Shown: positions 18,801 through 27,294, counted from the first letter of the stretch. The stretch: DNA of 64,000 nt from Xanthomonas cissicola (GCF_008801575.1 NZ_VZPL01000025.1:1-64000), one strand, 5' to 3'. Numbers and translations are program-made. Notes: generated from the letters alone by a model not told the origin.

Positions 18801-18901
18801 ACTGCGCAGCACCACAGCAGCCACAGCCACGCCTGCCCGATCCGCCGCACGCACGTGCTGCGAACGCAGCTTGTGTGCGCCTGCGTACCGCCCCTTCCCA
18901 C
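15887..18901 (-). CDS. Membrane diguanylate cyclase with periplasmic propeller
   Basis: A 1004-residue protein: N-terminal signal/anchor (AWLWLLWCCAVL), many repeats of the two-component-regulator propeller type (EDGLIWLGTWEGVARF, GDLWGGTEVGLYRL, QGIVWIGTDRGVTAL) up to about residue 650, a Y_Y_Y domain, one membrane helix near 765-788, a short coiled coil, then GGDEF. The active-site motif is intact as RHGGEEF and makes cyclic di-GMP from GTP. The RxxD inhibitory site that normally precedes it is not present (Gln and Cys at the Arg and Asp positions). The periplasmic part resembles sensors of sugar-sensing hybrid kinases; the ligand is unknown. The GTG/ATG choice at the start is uncertain. 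Confidence 0.9.
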   Translation of the reverse strand: MGRGGTQAHTSCVRSTCVRRIGQAWLWLLWCCAVLNAWPAGAQVLKHTAYHTVTRWNMDDGLPHNLVHAVAQGEDGLIWLGTWEGVARFNGRDFTVYDRQNTPGVELGGVFVVVRDSTGGMLFGTAFDGVYHYQDGHWQQLGDASARHLAVSALLRRADGALWVGTPQTLYRIEGDGRVVDVGRQTGLPRARVTALSADESGDLWGGTEVGLYRLPRDGGQAAAWGRVHGMRDAPVRRLASDRQGGLLVAGNDGVWWWSRGGGLQRFRQGQRVDSVLLDRRGHLWMSLSSGMLVVHSGQNDPDEQIAISGVASPALLEDAEGLIWVGSTHGLFRIAEGAAHGVTHDEGLSSDYVRCVLQTGQGTVWVGNAVGLDRWRDGTISRVSLSPSEGGRVLEQSVLALADAGDGGVWAGTYSEGVVRLDAQGHVLVRIGAADGLPSMSVRAVLSDGDDLWIGTTAGLVRWRNGKARRYTAADGVPDGSVQVLYRDAQGIVWIGTDRGVTALSPDGSTRAWLGEQDFPGQNAFDFLRDAAGDVWIASDRGLLRLRGDSFRVYDHRVGLPRDKVFRVIDDGRGYFWLSSNHGVFRIARDNFDQLDAGTREQLSVEVVDRSDGMPSNQGNGSSAPAGWLTRSGQLLFPTAAGLGVIDPARVGTLQGHRVPIVFERLLVDGMVQPLSGPHRLGAETRRIAIAYAGLNFRGPDKVRYRYRLEGFDPDWVDADNASEAVYTNLPPGRFRFRVQAMSLPVDWRQNDLLGEASLVIELAPPWWRRGEVIGLGILALASVIYGFYLWRTASYRLRQRQLNTVIDRRTRELSDKNLALQQASQEREALMRQLEYRASHDVLTALPNRREAERVLQQWFDEAHAGGAALALALMDIDHFKRINDDYGHEVGDAVLSAIGEVLSEQDQAHCFAARHGGEEFLLAATGLDAVQARALFERMRQRLADIEVDAQGMTVRCTASMGMAMSEEAPSRRELLALADRRLYEAKRQGRDRLIGPEDVV

Positions 18902-19117
18902 GCTCCCGGTCCCCTCGTCCGTGCCTGCTGGAGATACCTGCCGTATGCACCGGCAGGCCTACGGCAAATTTATCACCGGGGTTTTTGCGCTGCCTTCGGT
19001 GGATCCCTGACAGCTGCCGGGAGCGGCACGACACCGGGAACCGGGCAGACGGAACCGTTAACGTACCGGTTCGGCGCCGAGTATAAATATAGAACCCGAT
19101 GGTCTAGTATTGACGGC

Positions 19118-19771
19118 ATGTCCAGCTCGTCCCCTCTCAATTCCAAGACCAAGAGCAACGGCCCTGGTCGTCCCAAGGATCTTGGAAAGCGTGCCGCCAT
19201 CCTCGGTGCCGCCCGCACCATGTTCATGGAGCAGGGCTATGCAGGGGTCAGCATGGATGGGATCGCCGCACAGGCCGGCGTCTCTAAACTGACCGTGTAC
19301 AGCCACTTCGGCGACAAGGAGAGCCTGTTTTCCGAGGCGATCCGCGCACAGTGCCAGCACATGATGCCGGACGACCTGTTCGATCACGCGCCCAAGGGCG
19401 CATTGCGCGACCAGCTCACCGAGATCGCCCATGCGTTCTTCGCCATGGTCAGCACCGAATCGGCCATCTCCACCCACCGCATGATGATGGCGCCGGGGAC
19501 CGGCGACGTGCATATCCGCGAGATGTTCTGGGATGCAGGCCCCAAGCGCACGCAGCGGGCGCTGGCGGATTTCCTGTCTGCACGGGTGGCCGACGGCCAG
19601 CTGGAGATCCCGGACGTCGCACGCGCCGCCTCGCAATTCTTCTGCCTGCTCAAGGGCGAGCTCTACGCCTTGATGATGTGCGGCCTGCACGGCCAGCCCA
19701 CCCGCGCCCAGGTCAATGAGCACATCGACACCAGCGTGGACTTCTTTTTGAGGGCCTATGCGCCGCGCTGA
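19118..19771 (+). CDS. TetR-family transcriptional regulator
   Basis: 217 residues starting MSSSSPLNSKTK. The helix-turn-helix lies at about 25-70 (GVSMDGIAAQAGVSKLTVYSHF). The C-terminal ligand domain looks like the AefR-type family (MMMAPGTGDVHIREMFWDAG). The frame stays open far upstream only as an antisense shadow of the cyclase gene; the ATG at 19118 begins the conserved protein. An imperfect palindrome around TAGAACCCGATGGTCTA (19089-19105) just before the start could be its own operator. Downstream pcm and tolC are candidate targets, since TetR repressors often control export genes. Confidence 0.85.
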   Translation: MSSSSPLNSKTKSNGPGRPKDLGKRAAILGAARTMFMEQGYAGVSMDGIAAQAGVSKLTVYSHFGDKESLFSEAIRAQCQHMMPDDLFDHAPKGALRDQLTEIAHAFFAMVSTESAISTHRMMMAPGTGDVHIREMFWDAGPKRTQRALADFLSARVADGQLEIPDVARAASQFFCLLKGELYALMMCGLHGQPTRAQVNEHIDTSVDFFLRAYAPR

Positions 19772-19899
19772 GCGCCCCCGGCCTTTGGTGGCGATGACTT
19801 CCGGCACTGCGCCGGATGCCAGCGCGCGGCGATGCTAGATGCGCCAGGTGCCTCGCGCACCGGTAAAATGTTCGCCCCACCGCGTTGGATACCCGCACC

Positions 19900-20556
19900 A
19901 TGACGATCGATTTCACCCAGGCCCGCGAAAAGATGGTCGAGCAGCAGATCCGGCCGTGGGACGTGCTGGACCTGCGCGTACTCGACGTGCTGGCGCGCAT
20001 GCCGCGCGAAGCCTTCGTGCCGGAGGCGTACAGGACGCTAGCCTATGTCGACGTGGAAATTCCGCTGTCGGCCGGCCACAAGATGATGAAGCCGGTGGTC
20101 GAAGGCCGCATGTTGCAGGCACTGGATCTGCAACCAGGCGAGGACGTCCTGGAAGTCGGCACCGGCAGCGGCTTTGCCACCGCCTGCCTGGCCGCACTGG
20201 CACGCGAAGTCCTCAGCCTGGAGATCGACCCGGCGCTGGCCGCGGCCGCACGCGCCAATCTGGACCGCACCGGCCTGGGCAGCAACGTCCGCATCGAAAC
20301 CGCCGACGTCTTCGGCTGGCAGAGCGAGCGTCGCTTCGACGCCATCTGCGTGACCGGTGCGGTCGACACGCTGCCCGTCCAGTGGCTGCAGTGGTTGCGC
20401 CCGAACGGCCGGCTGTTCGTCGTGCGCGGTCACGATCCGGTGATGGAAGCGGTCCTGCTCCGTGGCGACGTCAACGCCCCGCGCATCGAATCGTTGTTCG
20501 AAACCGACCTCGCCTATCTCCAGGGCGCCGCACCGACGCCCCGATTCCAATTCTGA
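19900..20556 (+). CDS. pcm: Protein-L-isoaspartate O-methyltransferase family
   Basis: 218 residues. SAM-dependent methyltransferase that repairs isoaspartyl residues. Motif I is EVGTGSGFATACL, followed by the acidic EIDPALAAAARAN strand; the family segment PLSAGHKMMKPVVEGRML holds the substrate-binding loop. The sequence belongs to the proteobacterial branch often found directly before tolC, where a repair role is not proven. ATG 19900 is preferred to an upstream TTG at 19885. tolC starts 20 bases after it, so they are likely co-transcribed. Confidence 0.85.
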   Translation: MTIDFTQAREKMVEQQIRPWDVLDLRVLDVLARMPREAFVPEAYRTLAYVDVEIPLSAGHKMMKPVVEGRMLQALDLQPGEDVLEVGTGSGFATACLAALAREVLSLEIDPALAAAARANLDRTGLGSNVRIETADVFGWQSERRFDAICVTGAVDTLPVQWLQWLRPNGRLFVVRGHDPVMEAVLLRGDVNAPRIESLFETDLAYLQGAAPTPRFQF

Positions 20557-20576
20557 TTCCCAAGGAAGCTTCCCTG

Positions 20577-21959
20577 ATGATCCGCCGATCCCTCGTTCTG
20601 GCCCTGGCCGCCGCCCTGTCCCCCATGGCTGCGCACGCCACCGACCTGCTGCAGGTCTACGAAATGGCCCGCAACGGCGATCCGCAGCTGGCCGTGGCAG
20701 AGTCCACGCGTCTGGTCAATCGGGAAGGTCAGGTGCAGGCGCGTGCGGCGTTGTTGCCGCAGCTGGACGGTAGCGCCGGCTACACCCAGTCGCATCGCGA
20801 GCTGGAGGGCGTCGATGGCCGCTCCACGACCAAGCAGCGCCAGTACGCGATTCAAGGCAGCCAGACCATCTTCAACTGGGCGCAGTTTTCCAACCTGCGT
20901 GCGCAGCGCGAAGTGGCCAAGGCTGCGGATTTCACCCTGGCATCGGCCAACAACGACCTGATCACCCGCACCTCGGCGGCGTATTTCCAGGTACTGGTGG
21001 GGATCGAGTCGCTGGCGGCAGCCGAGACCAACGAAGCGGCCGCAAAGAAGCAGTTCGACTACGCCGACAAGCGTCTGGAAGTGGGTCTTGCGCCGATCAC
21101 CGACGTGCACGAAGCCCGCGCCCAGTACGACCAGGCGCGTGCAGACACCATCACCGCGCGCAATACGCTCAAGGACTACTACCAGGCGCTGACCGAGCTG
21201 ACCGGCCAGCCCGTGGTCGGCTTGCGCGCATTGCCGGATGAGTTCCGCCCCGAAGTACCGGCCGCCTACAGCAACGTGGATCAGCTGGTTGCCACCGCGA
21301 TCGCCGACAATCCCGCGCTGAAGGCGCAGCAGTTGCAGGTCAGCGCTGCCGAGGCGCAGGTCAGTGCTGCGCGTGCCGGCCATCTGCCCACGCTGAGCCT
21401 GGGTGCCAATGTCGGCCGCAGCAATAGCTGGGGTGGCCAGGGAACGGTCGACGAGGCGGCGGGCAACTTCACCACCGCAGGCCGCAATATCGATACCGAT
21501 TCGGTCGGCATCACGCTGACGATTCCGATCTTTGCCGGCGGTGCGACCCAGTCGGCCGTGCGCCAGGCATTGTCGCAACGCGACATCCAACAGGACACCT
21601 ACGAGCAGCAGAAGCGCGCGCTGGATCGCAACACCCGCAACGCCTACCAGACCGTCGTTGCCGGCATCAGCGAAGTGGAAGCCCGCCGTCTGGCCGTGGT
21701 GTCGGCGCAAGCCGCCTACGACGCCTCGCAGGTGGGCCTGGAAGTCGGCACGCGCACCGTGCTGGACGTGGTGCAGAACCAGCGCACGCTGTTCCAGGCG
21801 CAGCTGAACTACGCACAGTCGCGTTACAACTTCCTGCAGAACCGCCTGCTGCTGGGCCAGGCCATCGGCAAGCTCGACATCACCGACCTGCAGGATGTGA
21901 ATCGCCTGCTATCGCAGGACGCCGAATCCAAGCTGCAGGGCAGTGGTTCGTTGCAGTAA
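20577..21959 (+). CDS. tolC: TolC-type outer-membrane export channel
   Basis: 460 residues with a 21-residue signal peptide (cleaved after AHA). The two internally repeated OEP domains carry the long coiled-coil helices of the periplasmic barrel (EAAAKKQFDYADKRLEVG, QDTYEQQKRALDRNTRNA) and repeat motifs such as GLAPITDV and GTRTVLDV. It forms the trimeric exit duct for drug efflux pumps and type I secretion. It is followed by a strong terminator and shares a probable transcript with pcm. Confidence 0.95.
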   Translation: MIRRSLVLALAAALSPMAAHATDLLQVYEMARNGDPQLAVAESTRLVNREGQVQARAALLPQLDGSAGYTQSHRELEGVDGRSTTKQRQYAIQGSQTIFNWAQFSNLRAQREVAKAADFTLASANNDLITRTSAAYFQVLVGIESLAAAETNEAAAKKQFDYADKRLEVGLAPITDVHEARAQYDQARADTITARNTLKDYYQALTELTGQPVVGLRALPDEFRPEVPAAYSNVDQLVATAIADNPALKAQQLQVSAAEAQVSAARAGHLPTLSLGANVGRSNSWGGQGTVDEAAGNFTTAGRNIDTDSVGITLTIPIFAGGATQSAVRQALSQRDIQQDTYEQQKRALDRNTRNAYQTVVAGISEVEARRLAVVSAQAAYDASQVGLEVGTRTVLDVVQNQRTLFQAQLNYAQSRYNFLQNRLLLGQAIGKLDITDLQDVNRLLSQDAESKLQGSGSLQ

Positions 21960-21963
21960 GACC

Positions 21964-21993
21964 CACGGGATGCACGAGCACGGGATGCACGAG
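21964..21993 (+). repeat. 15-bp exact tandem duplication after tolC
   Basis: CACGGGATGCACGAG occurs twice without a gap between the tolC stop and its terminator. It probably arose by replication slippage and has no clear function. Confidence 0.85.
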
Positions 21994-22019
21994 AAAGCGG
22001 GCCCAGGCCCGCTTTTTTT
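21994..22019 (+). terminator. Rho-independent terminator of tolC
   Basis: Stem GCGGGCC/GGCCCGC with a 2-base loop (extended by AAA/TTT) followed by seven T. Confidence 0.9.
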
Positions 22020-22241
22020 GTGCGCGATGCAACTGCATGCGCACCTGTTGTGAGGTCTGTTGCAGGTGCGGTGAACCGGCAACTCCGGCGTGCAGCATCC
22101 GACCCGAGCGATCCAACCACGCGCGTCTCACCCCCTGGCGCACGCTCTCACCACTGAACGCAACGAAGGCGGCAATCCGGCCGCAGGCCTCGGTGGAATG
22201 CGGCACGTCCATGCACGCAGCCACGCACCGAGCGACAAACC

Positions 22242-23558
22242 TCACGCCGCAACGCCCTCGTTCGCCAGCGGCGGCAGATCGGGAGCGATCCGCACCAATG
22301 TGCGGGTCACGGCGCCCTTGCCATTGGCGACCAGCGCCAGGCCCGCAGCGGCCATCGCCTCGCGTTGTGCGGGGTCGGCGAGCAGGCGCGCCAACGCCTG
22401 GTAGACGCACTCGGCATCCTCGCAGATGGCAACGGCATCGGCTTGGCGCATGCGCCGCGAAATCTCCGAGAAGTTATGCAGATGCGGGCCAGTGATTGCC
22501 GGCGTGCCGACGGCGGCCGGCTCGAGCAGGTTGTGTCCGCCAATTGGCTGCAAGCTGCCACCGACGAAAGCTACCTGCGCGCACGCATAGAAGCTCATCA
22601 GCTCGCCCAGGGTGTCGATGACGAATACCTTGTCGCCTGCCTGCGGCCATTGCTGGGTCTTGCGCGTGGCAACGCGCCAACCGCGCTCGCGTGCCAATGT
22701 CTCGACCTTGGGAAAGCGCTCGGGATGGCGCGGCGCCCACAACAGCAGCAAGTCCGGAAATTGCAGCAGCACACGTGCGTGGATATCGGCGACGGCCGCC
22801 TCTTCGCCTTCGTGCGTGCTGGCGGCGATCCACACCGGGCGCGTGGCCGGCACGTGCATGCGGAACTGCGCGACCAACGCCTGCAATTGCGCCGGCGCGG
22901 CGATATCGAACTTGAGATTGCCCAACGCGATCACCTGATCCGGGCGCGCGCCCAGGGTGACGAACCGCTCGGCATCGTCCTGCGACTGCGCCGCCACGCA
23001 GGTGACGGTGCGCAGCGCACGACTGATCAACGGTGCCAGCAACCGATAGCCGCGCAACGAACGCGCCGACAACCGCGCATTGAGGATGTACACCGGAATC
23101 TGGCGATCGCGGCAGCCGAACAACATGTTCGGCCACAGCTCGGTTTCCAGGATCAACGCAAGGCGCGGGCGGAAGTGTTCGAGAAACCGCCCCACGCTGC
23201 CGGGTACGTCGTAGGGCAGGTACACATGGTCCACCGCATCGCCCCACAGCGCGCGCACGCGCTCGGAGCCGGTAGGGGTGATGGTGGTGATGACCCAACG
23301 GATATCCGGGCGCTGCGCACGTAGCGCGTTGACCAGCGGCGCGGCCGCGTTGACCTCGCCCACCGACACCGCGTGCACCCATACCCGTGGCCGCCCGCAG
23401 GCATGCGTGTAGGACGCATAGCGCTCGTTCCAGCGATTGAAGTATTCGCGCACGCGAAAGCCACGCCATACCAGGTGGTACACCGTGACCGGCAACAACA
23501 AGTAGAGCAGCGCCGAGTACAGCCCGCGCAACAGCCATTCGATCGGATCTTTCCGCAT
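22242..23558 (-). CDS. waaA: 3-deoxy-D-manno-octulosonic acid transferase
   Basis: GT30 enzyme adding Kdo to lipid IVA, the first step of LPS core assembly, at the inner membrane. 438 residues from ATG 23558 (MRKDPIEWLLRGLYS, then a membrane anchor at about 12-30). The catalytic base is Glu68 in VHAVSVGEVNAA. The C-terminal donor-binding domain carries ASTHEGEE and GGSLQPIGGHNLLEPAA. No strong ribosome site is seen before the ATG. It is divergent from an lpxL-type gene, with a MITE-like element between them. Confidence 0.94.
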   Translation of the reverse strand: MRKDPIEWLLRGLYSALLYLLLPVTVYHLVWRGFRVREYFNRWNERYASYTHACGRPRVWVHAVSVGEVNAAAPLVNALRAQRPDIRWVITTITPTGSERVRALWGDAVDHVYLPYDVPGSVGRFLEHFRPRLALILETELWPNMLFGCRDRQIPVYILNARLSARSLRGYRLLAPLISRALRTVTCVAAQSQDDAERFVTLGARPDQVIALGNLKFDIAAPAQLQALVAQFRMHVPATRPVWIAASTHEGEEAAVADIHARVLLQFPDLLLLWAPRHPERFPKVETLARERGWRVATRKTQQWPQAGDKVFVIDTLGELMSFYACAQVAFVGGSLQPIGGHNLLEPAAVGTPAITGPHLHNFSEISRRMRQADAVAICEDAECVYQALARLLADPAQREAMAAAGLALVANGKGAVTRTLVRIAPDLPPLANEGVAA

Positions 23559-23624
23559 CGGTGCAGGATACGGGAGCGTCCGTGCGTGCGCATGTGCACG
23601 CTGCCCGCTGGCTGCAATCCCTGA

Positions 23625-23837
23625 GAGCGTGTTATGTACGTTGAGGTGAGTACGAAGCGCCCTGTGGCGCGTCGAGACGAGGCGTGCGCCTTGCCCAGGC
23701 TGGCCGCCTGGGCAAGGCGCGCAACGCAGTATCGGTGCGCCACAGGGCGCTTCCGGAGGGTTGGCCGTCAGCGGCGCGGAGCGGGCGCCGCGCCACTGGC
23801 GGCCAACGCATCTCATCTCAAAGTGCATAACACGCTC
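23625..23837. mobile_element. MITE-like element, copy 1, between waaA and lpxL
   Basis: 213 bp. Terminal inverted repeats GAGCGTGTTATG...TTGAG. Inside are nested perfect palindromes: a 14-bp arm pair (23657-23670 with 23737-23750) around another 14-bp pair (23686-23699 with 23707-23720), plus GTTGGCCG/CGGCCAAC near the right end. The flanks are GA and TA; copy 2 has TA on both sides. It codes for no protein. The right end lies 12 bases before the lpxL start, so it probably contributes the leader of that mRNA. Confidence 0.8.
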
Positions 23838-23849
23838 TAGAATTGGCGC

Positions 23850-24770
23850 ATGTCCGAGTCCGCCAACGTCGCCGTCCGCCCTTCCCTGCGCAACCCCAAG
23901 CATTGGCCGATGTATCTGGGCCTGGCGGTGATGGTGGTGGCGGGGCGCCTGCCCTGGACGCTGCAACGTGCAATAGGCCGCGGCGTGGGCTGGATTGCGA
24001 TGCGCCTGGCGGGCACACGTCGGCGCGCGGCCGAGGTCAACCTCAAACTGTGTTTCCCCGAGCAGGACGATGCTTGGCGAGCGCGGCTGTTGCGCGACAG
24101 TTTCGACGCGCTCGGCGTGGGCCTGTTCGAGTTCGCGCGCGCCTGGTGGGGCAGCATCGATGCCATTCGACCTGGCGTGCAGATCGAGGGCCTGGAGCAT
24201 CTGCGGCAACTGCAACAGCAAAAGCGCGGCGTGTTGCTGGTGTCCGGCCACTTCATGACGCTGGAAATGTGCGGGCGCCTGCTTTGCGACCACGTGCCGC
24301 TGGCCGGCATGTACCGCCGGCATCGCAACCCGGTGTTCGAGTGGGCGGTCAAGCGTGGGCGCTTGCGCTATGCCACGCACATGTTCGCCAACGAAGACCT
24401 GCGCGCCACCATCAAGCATCTCAAGCGCGGCGGTTTTCTGTGGTATGCGCCCGACCAGGACATGCGCGGCAAGGACACCGTGTTCGTGCCGTTCTTCGGA
24501 CATCCGGCCTCCACCATCACCGCCACCCATCAGCTGGCGCGGTTGACCGGCTGCGCGGTAGTGCCCTACTTCCATCGTCGCGAAGGTGGCCGTTACATCC
24601 TCAAGATCGCACCACCGTTGGCCGACATTCCGTCCGATGACGTCATCGCCGATACCACGCAGGTCAATGCCGCGATCGAAGACATGGTGCGCGAAGCGCC
24701 GGACCAGTACCTGTGGATCCATCGGCGCTTCAAGCGCCAGCCGGGTGGACGTAGCGCGTTCTATCGCTGA
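23850..24770 (+). CDS. lpxL: Lipid A lauroyl/myristoyl-type acyltransferase
   Basis: 306 residues, LpxL/HtrB family. A membrane-anchoring N-terminus precedes the catalytic HX4E motif His134-Glu139 in SGHFMTLEM; further signatures are GMYRRHRNPVFEW and WYAPDQDM. The enzyme transfers a secondary acyl chain to Kdo-lipid A, the step after WaaA, which is encoded next door on the other strand. The start lies 12 bases past a MITE-like repeat, and no ribosome site typical of neighbouring genes is seen, so expression may depend on that element. Which acyl chain it uses cannot be told. Confidence 0.9.
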   Translation: MSESANVAVRPSLRNPKHWPMYLGLAVMVVAGRLPWTLQRAIGRGVGWIAMRLAGTRRRAAEVNLKLCFPEQDDAWRARLLRDSFDALGVGLFEFARAWWGSIDAIRPGVQIEGLEHLRQLQQQKRGVLLVSGHFMTLEMCGRLLCDHVPLAGMYRRHRNPVFEWAVKRGRLRYATHMFANEDLRATIKHLKRGGFLWYAPDQDMRGKDTVFVPFFGHPASTITATHQLARLTGCAVVPYFHRREGGRYILKIAPPLADIPSDDVIADTTQVNAAIEDMVREAPDQYLWIHRRFKRQPGGRSAFYR

Positions 24771-24819
24771 CGCCGGCCCGGCACGCCTGCAAAGCAGGTG
24801 TGGGCATTGCCGCTGCAAG

Positions 24820-24870
24820 CGCCGCAGTAACGCGGTGCCGATCACCCGTACGCACCGCGTTACTGCGGCG
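24820..24870. terminator. 19-bp perfect hairpin between convergent genes
   Basis: Positions 24820-24838 are exactly complementary to 24852-24870 with a 13-base loop. It lies between the ends of lpxL and the O-antigen-ligase gene; the right arm contains that gene's TAA stop. No long T tract. A bidirectional transcript end or mRNA 3' stabiliser is the likely role. Confidence 0.65.
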
Positions 24871-26191
24871 CGCGGTCCGCATCGTCGTTGAGCAAGGCGC
24901 CGGCATACAGCCCGGCCAGCATCAGGCTCAGCCCGCCCCAGAAGCTGGAATAGAACGCCAGATGGGTGTTGAACGGAAAGACCGTGGCCACCAGCGCGAT
25001 CATTGCCGGCCGCGCCTGCTCGCGCGCCACCACGCTTGAGTAGCGCCACGCGCGCCACGCCTGCGCCGCGCCGGTCAGCCACAGCAGCAAGCCGATCACG
25101 CCGGTTTCGGCCAGGATTTCGAGCACGATCTGATGCGCATGAAAGGCCGGCCCGTCGCCCCATGCCGGCGCTTGGCCAGGTGCCGGATTGCAGGCCGGAT
25201 AGGCCTGCCGGAACCCGCGCGCACCCACTCCGTCGAGCGGATGCTTGCGGATCATGCACAGCGCCGCGCCCCAGATCTGGGCGCGCCCGGACAAGGCCTG
25301 GTCCACGCCCTGTTCGCCATTGCCGAACGCCAGCGTGGTGCGCTGGATGCGCTCGCGCGCTTGTGGCGCCACCGCCACCACCGCCACGGCCAACAGTGCG
25401 CCGGCCACCGCCACAGCCAGCAAACGACGCCCGCCCAGCAGCTGCCAACCCGACAGCAGCATGATCACGCCATAGGTGATCCACGACGCGCGCGAACCAG
25501 CCAACACCAACACGATGCCGACCGCCGCCGCACCGACAAGCCAGGCCAAGACATGACGCCGCCCCAACGCCAGCAACAGGAACGGCGACAGGCTGGCCAG
25601 GGTCTGCCCGAACTTCAGATTGCAGGGGCCCAACACGCCGCTCAACCGGTCCACCAACGCCAGCTCCTGGGCCGTGCACAGGCCATGGCCGCTGATTAGC
25701 TGCTTGATCTGATCGATGCCAAAGAACAACGGGCTGGTGCCGAAGGCGGCCTGCAGCAGCGCGTCCAGCGTCCACACTCCACCGATGACCGCCAGCCCGG
25801 TAAAGGTGCGACGCCGACGCTGCGCATTGGCCGCGGCGATGGCGCATAACCACATGAACGGCAGGTAGCGCAGATCGGTGGCCGACTTGCGCAGCGCGCG
25901 GCCGGCATCCACCGCGTCGAACGCCGACAGCATCTGCGGCAACCAGTACGCCAGGAACAACACGCTGGTCAGCGCCCAGGCCGCGCCGCTGAGCAGGCGC
26001 GTGCCGCCGCGAAAACGCGCGTGCAACAGGCGGTATGCCGCGAACAACGCACCCAGCGACAACACCGTTTCGGCCAGGCCGGGCGTAGGCCACAGCGCCA
26101 CGAACACGATCACCCACAGCGGCGCCCAGCGGCCGGCATCGGGCGTCAACACGGGCGCCCGCGGGAGGGCCTCAGCGGCGGAGTTCGTCAT
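24860..26191 (-). CDS. O-antigen ligase/polymerase family membrane protein
   Basis: 443 residues with about ten membrane helices and one large periplasmic loop (about 290-370) holding the Wzy_C family motif AFHAHQIVLEILAETGVIG. Members either ligate O-antigen to lipid A-core (WaaL) or polymerise O-units (Wzy); sequence alone does not decide. Nearness to waaA, lpxL and a GT4 glycosyltransferase favours the ligase or another LPS-core role. It overlaps the upstream glycosyltransferase gene by 20 bases, so the pair is one transcription unit. Confidence 0.85.
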   Translation of the reverse strand: MTNSAAEALPRAPVLTPDAGRWAPLWVIVFVALWPTPGLAETVLSLGALFAAYRLLHARFRGGTRLLSGAAWALTSVLFLAYWLPQMLSAFDAVDAGRALRKSATDLRYLPFMWLCAIAAANAQRRRRTFTGLAVIGGVWTLDALLQAAFGTSPLFFGIDQIKQLISGHGLCTAQELALVDRLSGVLGPCNLKFGQTLASLSPFLLLALGRRHVLAWLVGAAAVGIVLVLAGSRASWITYGVIMLLSGWQLLGGRRLLAVAVAGALLAVAVVAVAPQARERIQRTTLAFGNGEQGVDQALSGRAQIWGAALCMIRKHPLDGVGARGFRQAYPACNPAPGQAPAWGDGPAFHAHQIVLEILAETGVIGLLLWLTGAAQAWRAWRYSSVVAREQARPAMIALVATVFPFNTHLAFYSSFWGGLSLMLAGLYAGALLNDDADRAPQ

Positions 26192-27284
26192 AGACCTTCA
26201 GAGTGGCCGTTTGCATGGCCTGCAATGTGTAGGGGATCACGGCCGGCGCTGCCGGGGCGCGCTGCAGCAACTGCAGCGCCTGCGTGCATAAGGCCTGGGC
26301 ATCGAAGGCGGCAACCGCACCCCCGGGTTGCAACTCGGCCAGCAGTTCGCCCACGCCGCCATGCGCCCAGCCCAGTACCGGACGGCCGACCGACAGCGCC
26401 TCCACCACGGTGCGGCCGAAGGCTTCCGGCTTGCGCGAAAGCTGCAGCACCAGATCGCTGGCCGCATAGGCCTCGGCGATGCGGGCGGTGGGCTCGGTCA
26501 GGGCGACGGCCTCGGCAACGCCCAGCCTGGCAGCTTCTGTCTCCAGCTCCCGCACATACGCCTCGCGCCCGGGCTCGCGTGCGCCTGGCAACCACAGGAA
26601 GGCCGGCACGCCGGCTGCACGGATGTCGGCGAGCAGCTGCAGACCGTCGGCATGCCCCTTCAGGCGCGTGCCGCGGCCCGGCAGCAATAGCAGCGGCGCA
26701 TCGGCCGGCAGACCGGGCAGCAGCGTCTGTGCCCATACACGTGCGCGGCGGTCCGGCTGCAGCCGGCGCGGGAACTGTGCGATATCCACCCCACGCGGGA
26801 TGGTGCGCAGGCGCGCCGGATCGGTCTGTGGGTAGTGCGTGCACACGTACTCGCGCACCGTCTTGGACACGCAGATCACGCGCTCGCCGTAGGTCATCAC
26901 CGCGCTGTAGCGGCTGGGCGAATTAAGCCCGTGCACGGTGGTCACCAGGCGCGGCCGCGCCGCCTCGGGCATCCCACGCAGCGCGTACCAGCCCAGCCAG
27001 GCCGGCAGCCGCGAACGCGCGTGGACGATGTCGGCCCCGAGTTCGGCGAACAGGCGACGCAGGCTGGCCACATGCCGCAGCGTCAGCAGCGATTTGCGGC
27101 CGATCTCCAGCGTGAGATGCTCGCCGCCAGCGTCCAGCAACGGCTGGACCAGGCGACCGCCCGCCGACACGACGACGGCGCGATGACCGGCGCGCACCAG
27201 CGCGGCAGCGATTTCCAGGGTGGAGCGCTCGACGCCGCCGGACTGCAGTGCCGGCAGCAGCTGCACCACGGTCAGGCGGTGCAT
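26172..27284 (-). CDS. Glycosyltransferase family 4, LPS-type
   Basis: 370 residues with the GT-B fold. The N-terminal acceptor domain begins VVQLLPALQSGGVERSTLEIA, and the C-terminal donor domain has the family EX7E motif in EAFGRTVVEALSVGRPVL. No membrane helix, so it acts on the cytoplasmic face. Context (overlapping the O-antigen-ligase-family gene, near waaA) suggests it adds a sugar to LPS core or O-antigen; donor and acceptor are unknown. Confidence 0.88.
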   Translation of the reverse strand: MHRLTVVQLLPALQSGGVERSTLEIAAALVRAGHRAVVVSAGGRLVQPLLDAGGEHLTLEIGRKSLLTLRHVASLRRLFAELGADIVHARSRLPAWLGWYALRGMPEAARPRLVTTVHGLNSPSRYSAVMTYGERVICVSKTVREYVCTHYPQTDPARLRTIPRGVDIAQFPRRLQPDRRARVWAQTLLPGLPADAPLLLLPGRGTRLKGHADGLQLLADIRAAGVPAFLWLPGAREPGREAYVRELETEAARLGVAEAVALTEPTARIAEAYAASDLVLQLSRKPEAFGRTVVEALSVGRPVLGWAHGGVGELLAELQPGGAVAAFDAQALCTQALQLLQRAPAAPAVIPYTLQAMQTATLKVYDELRR

Positions 27285-27294
27285 CCGGCCAGTA

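Noticed and set aside
17231-19117. Long N-terminal extension of the TetR regulator
   Set aside because: It is antisense to the cyclase gene and has no regulator homology; the conserved protein begins at 19118.
22242-26117. A 1291-codon minus-strand open frame
   Set aside because: It strings together a frame antisense to lpxL, another frame of the ligase region, a MITE and waaA. Only the part from 23558 down is a real gene.
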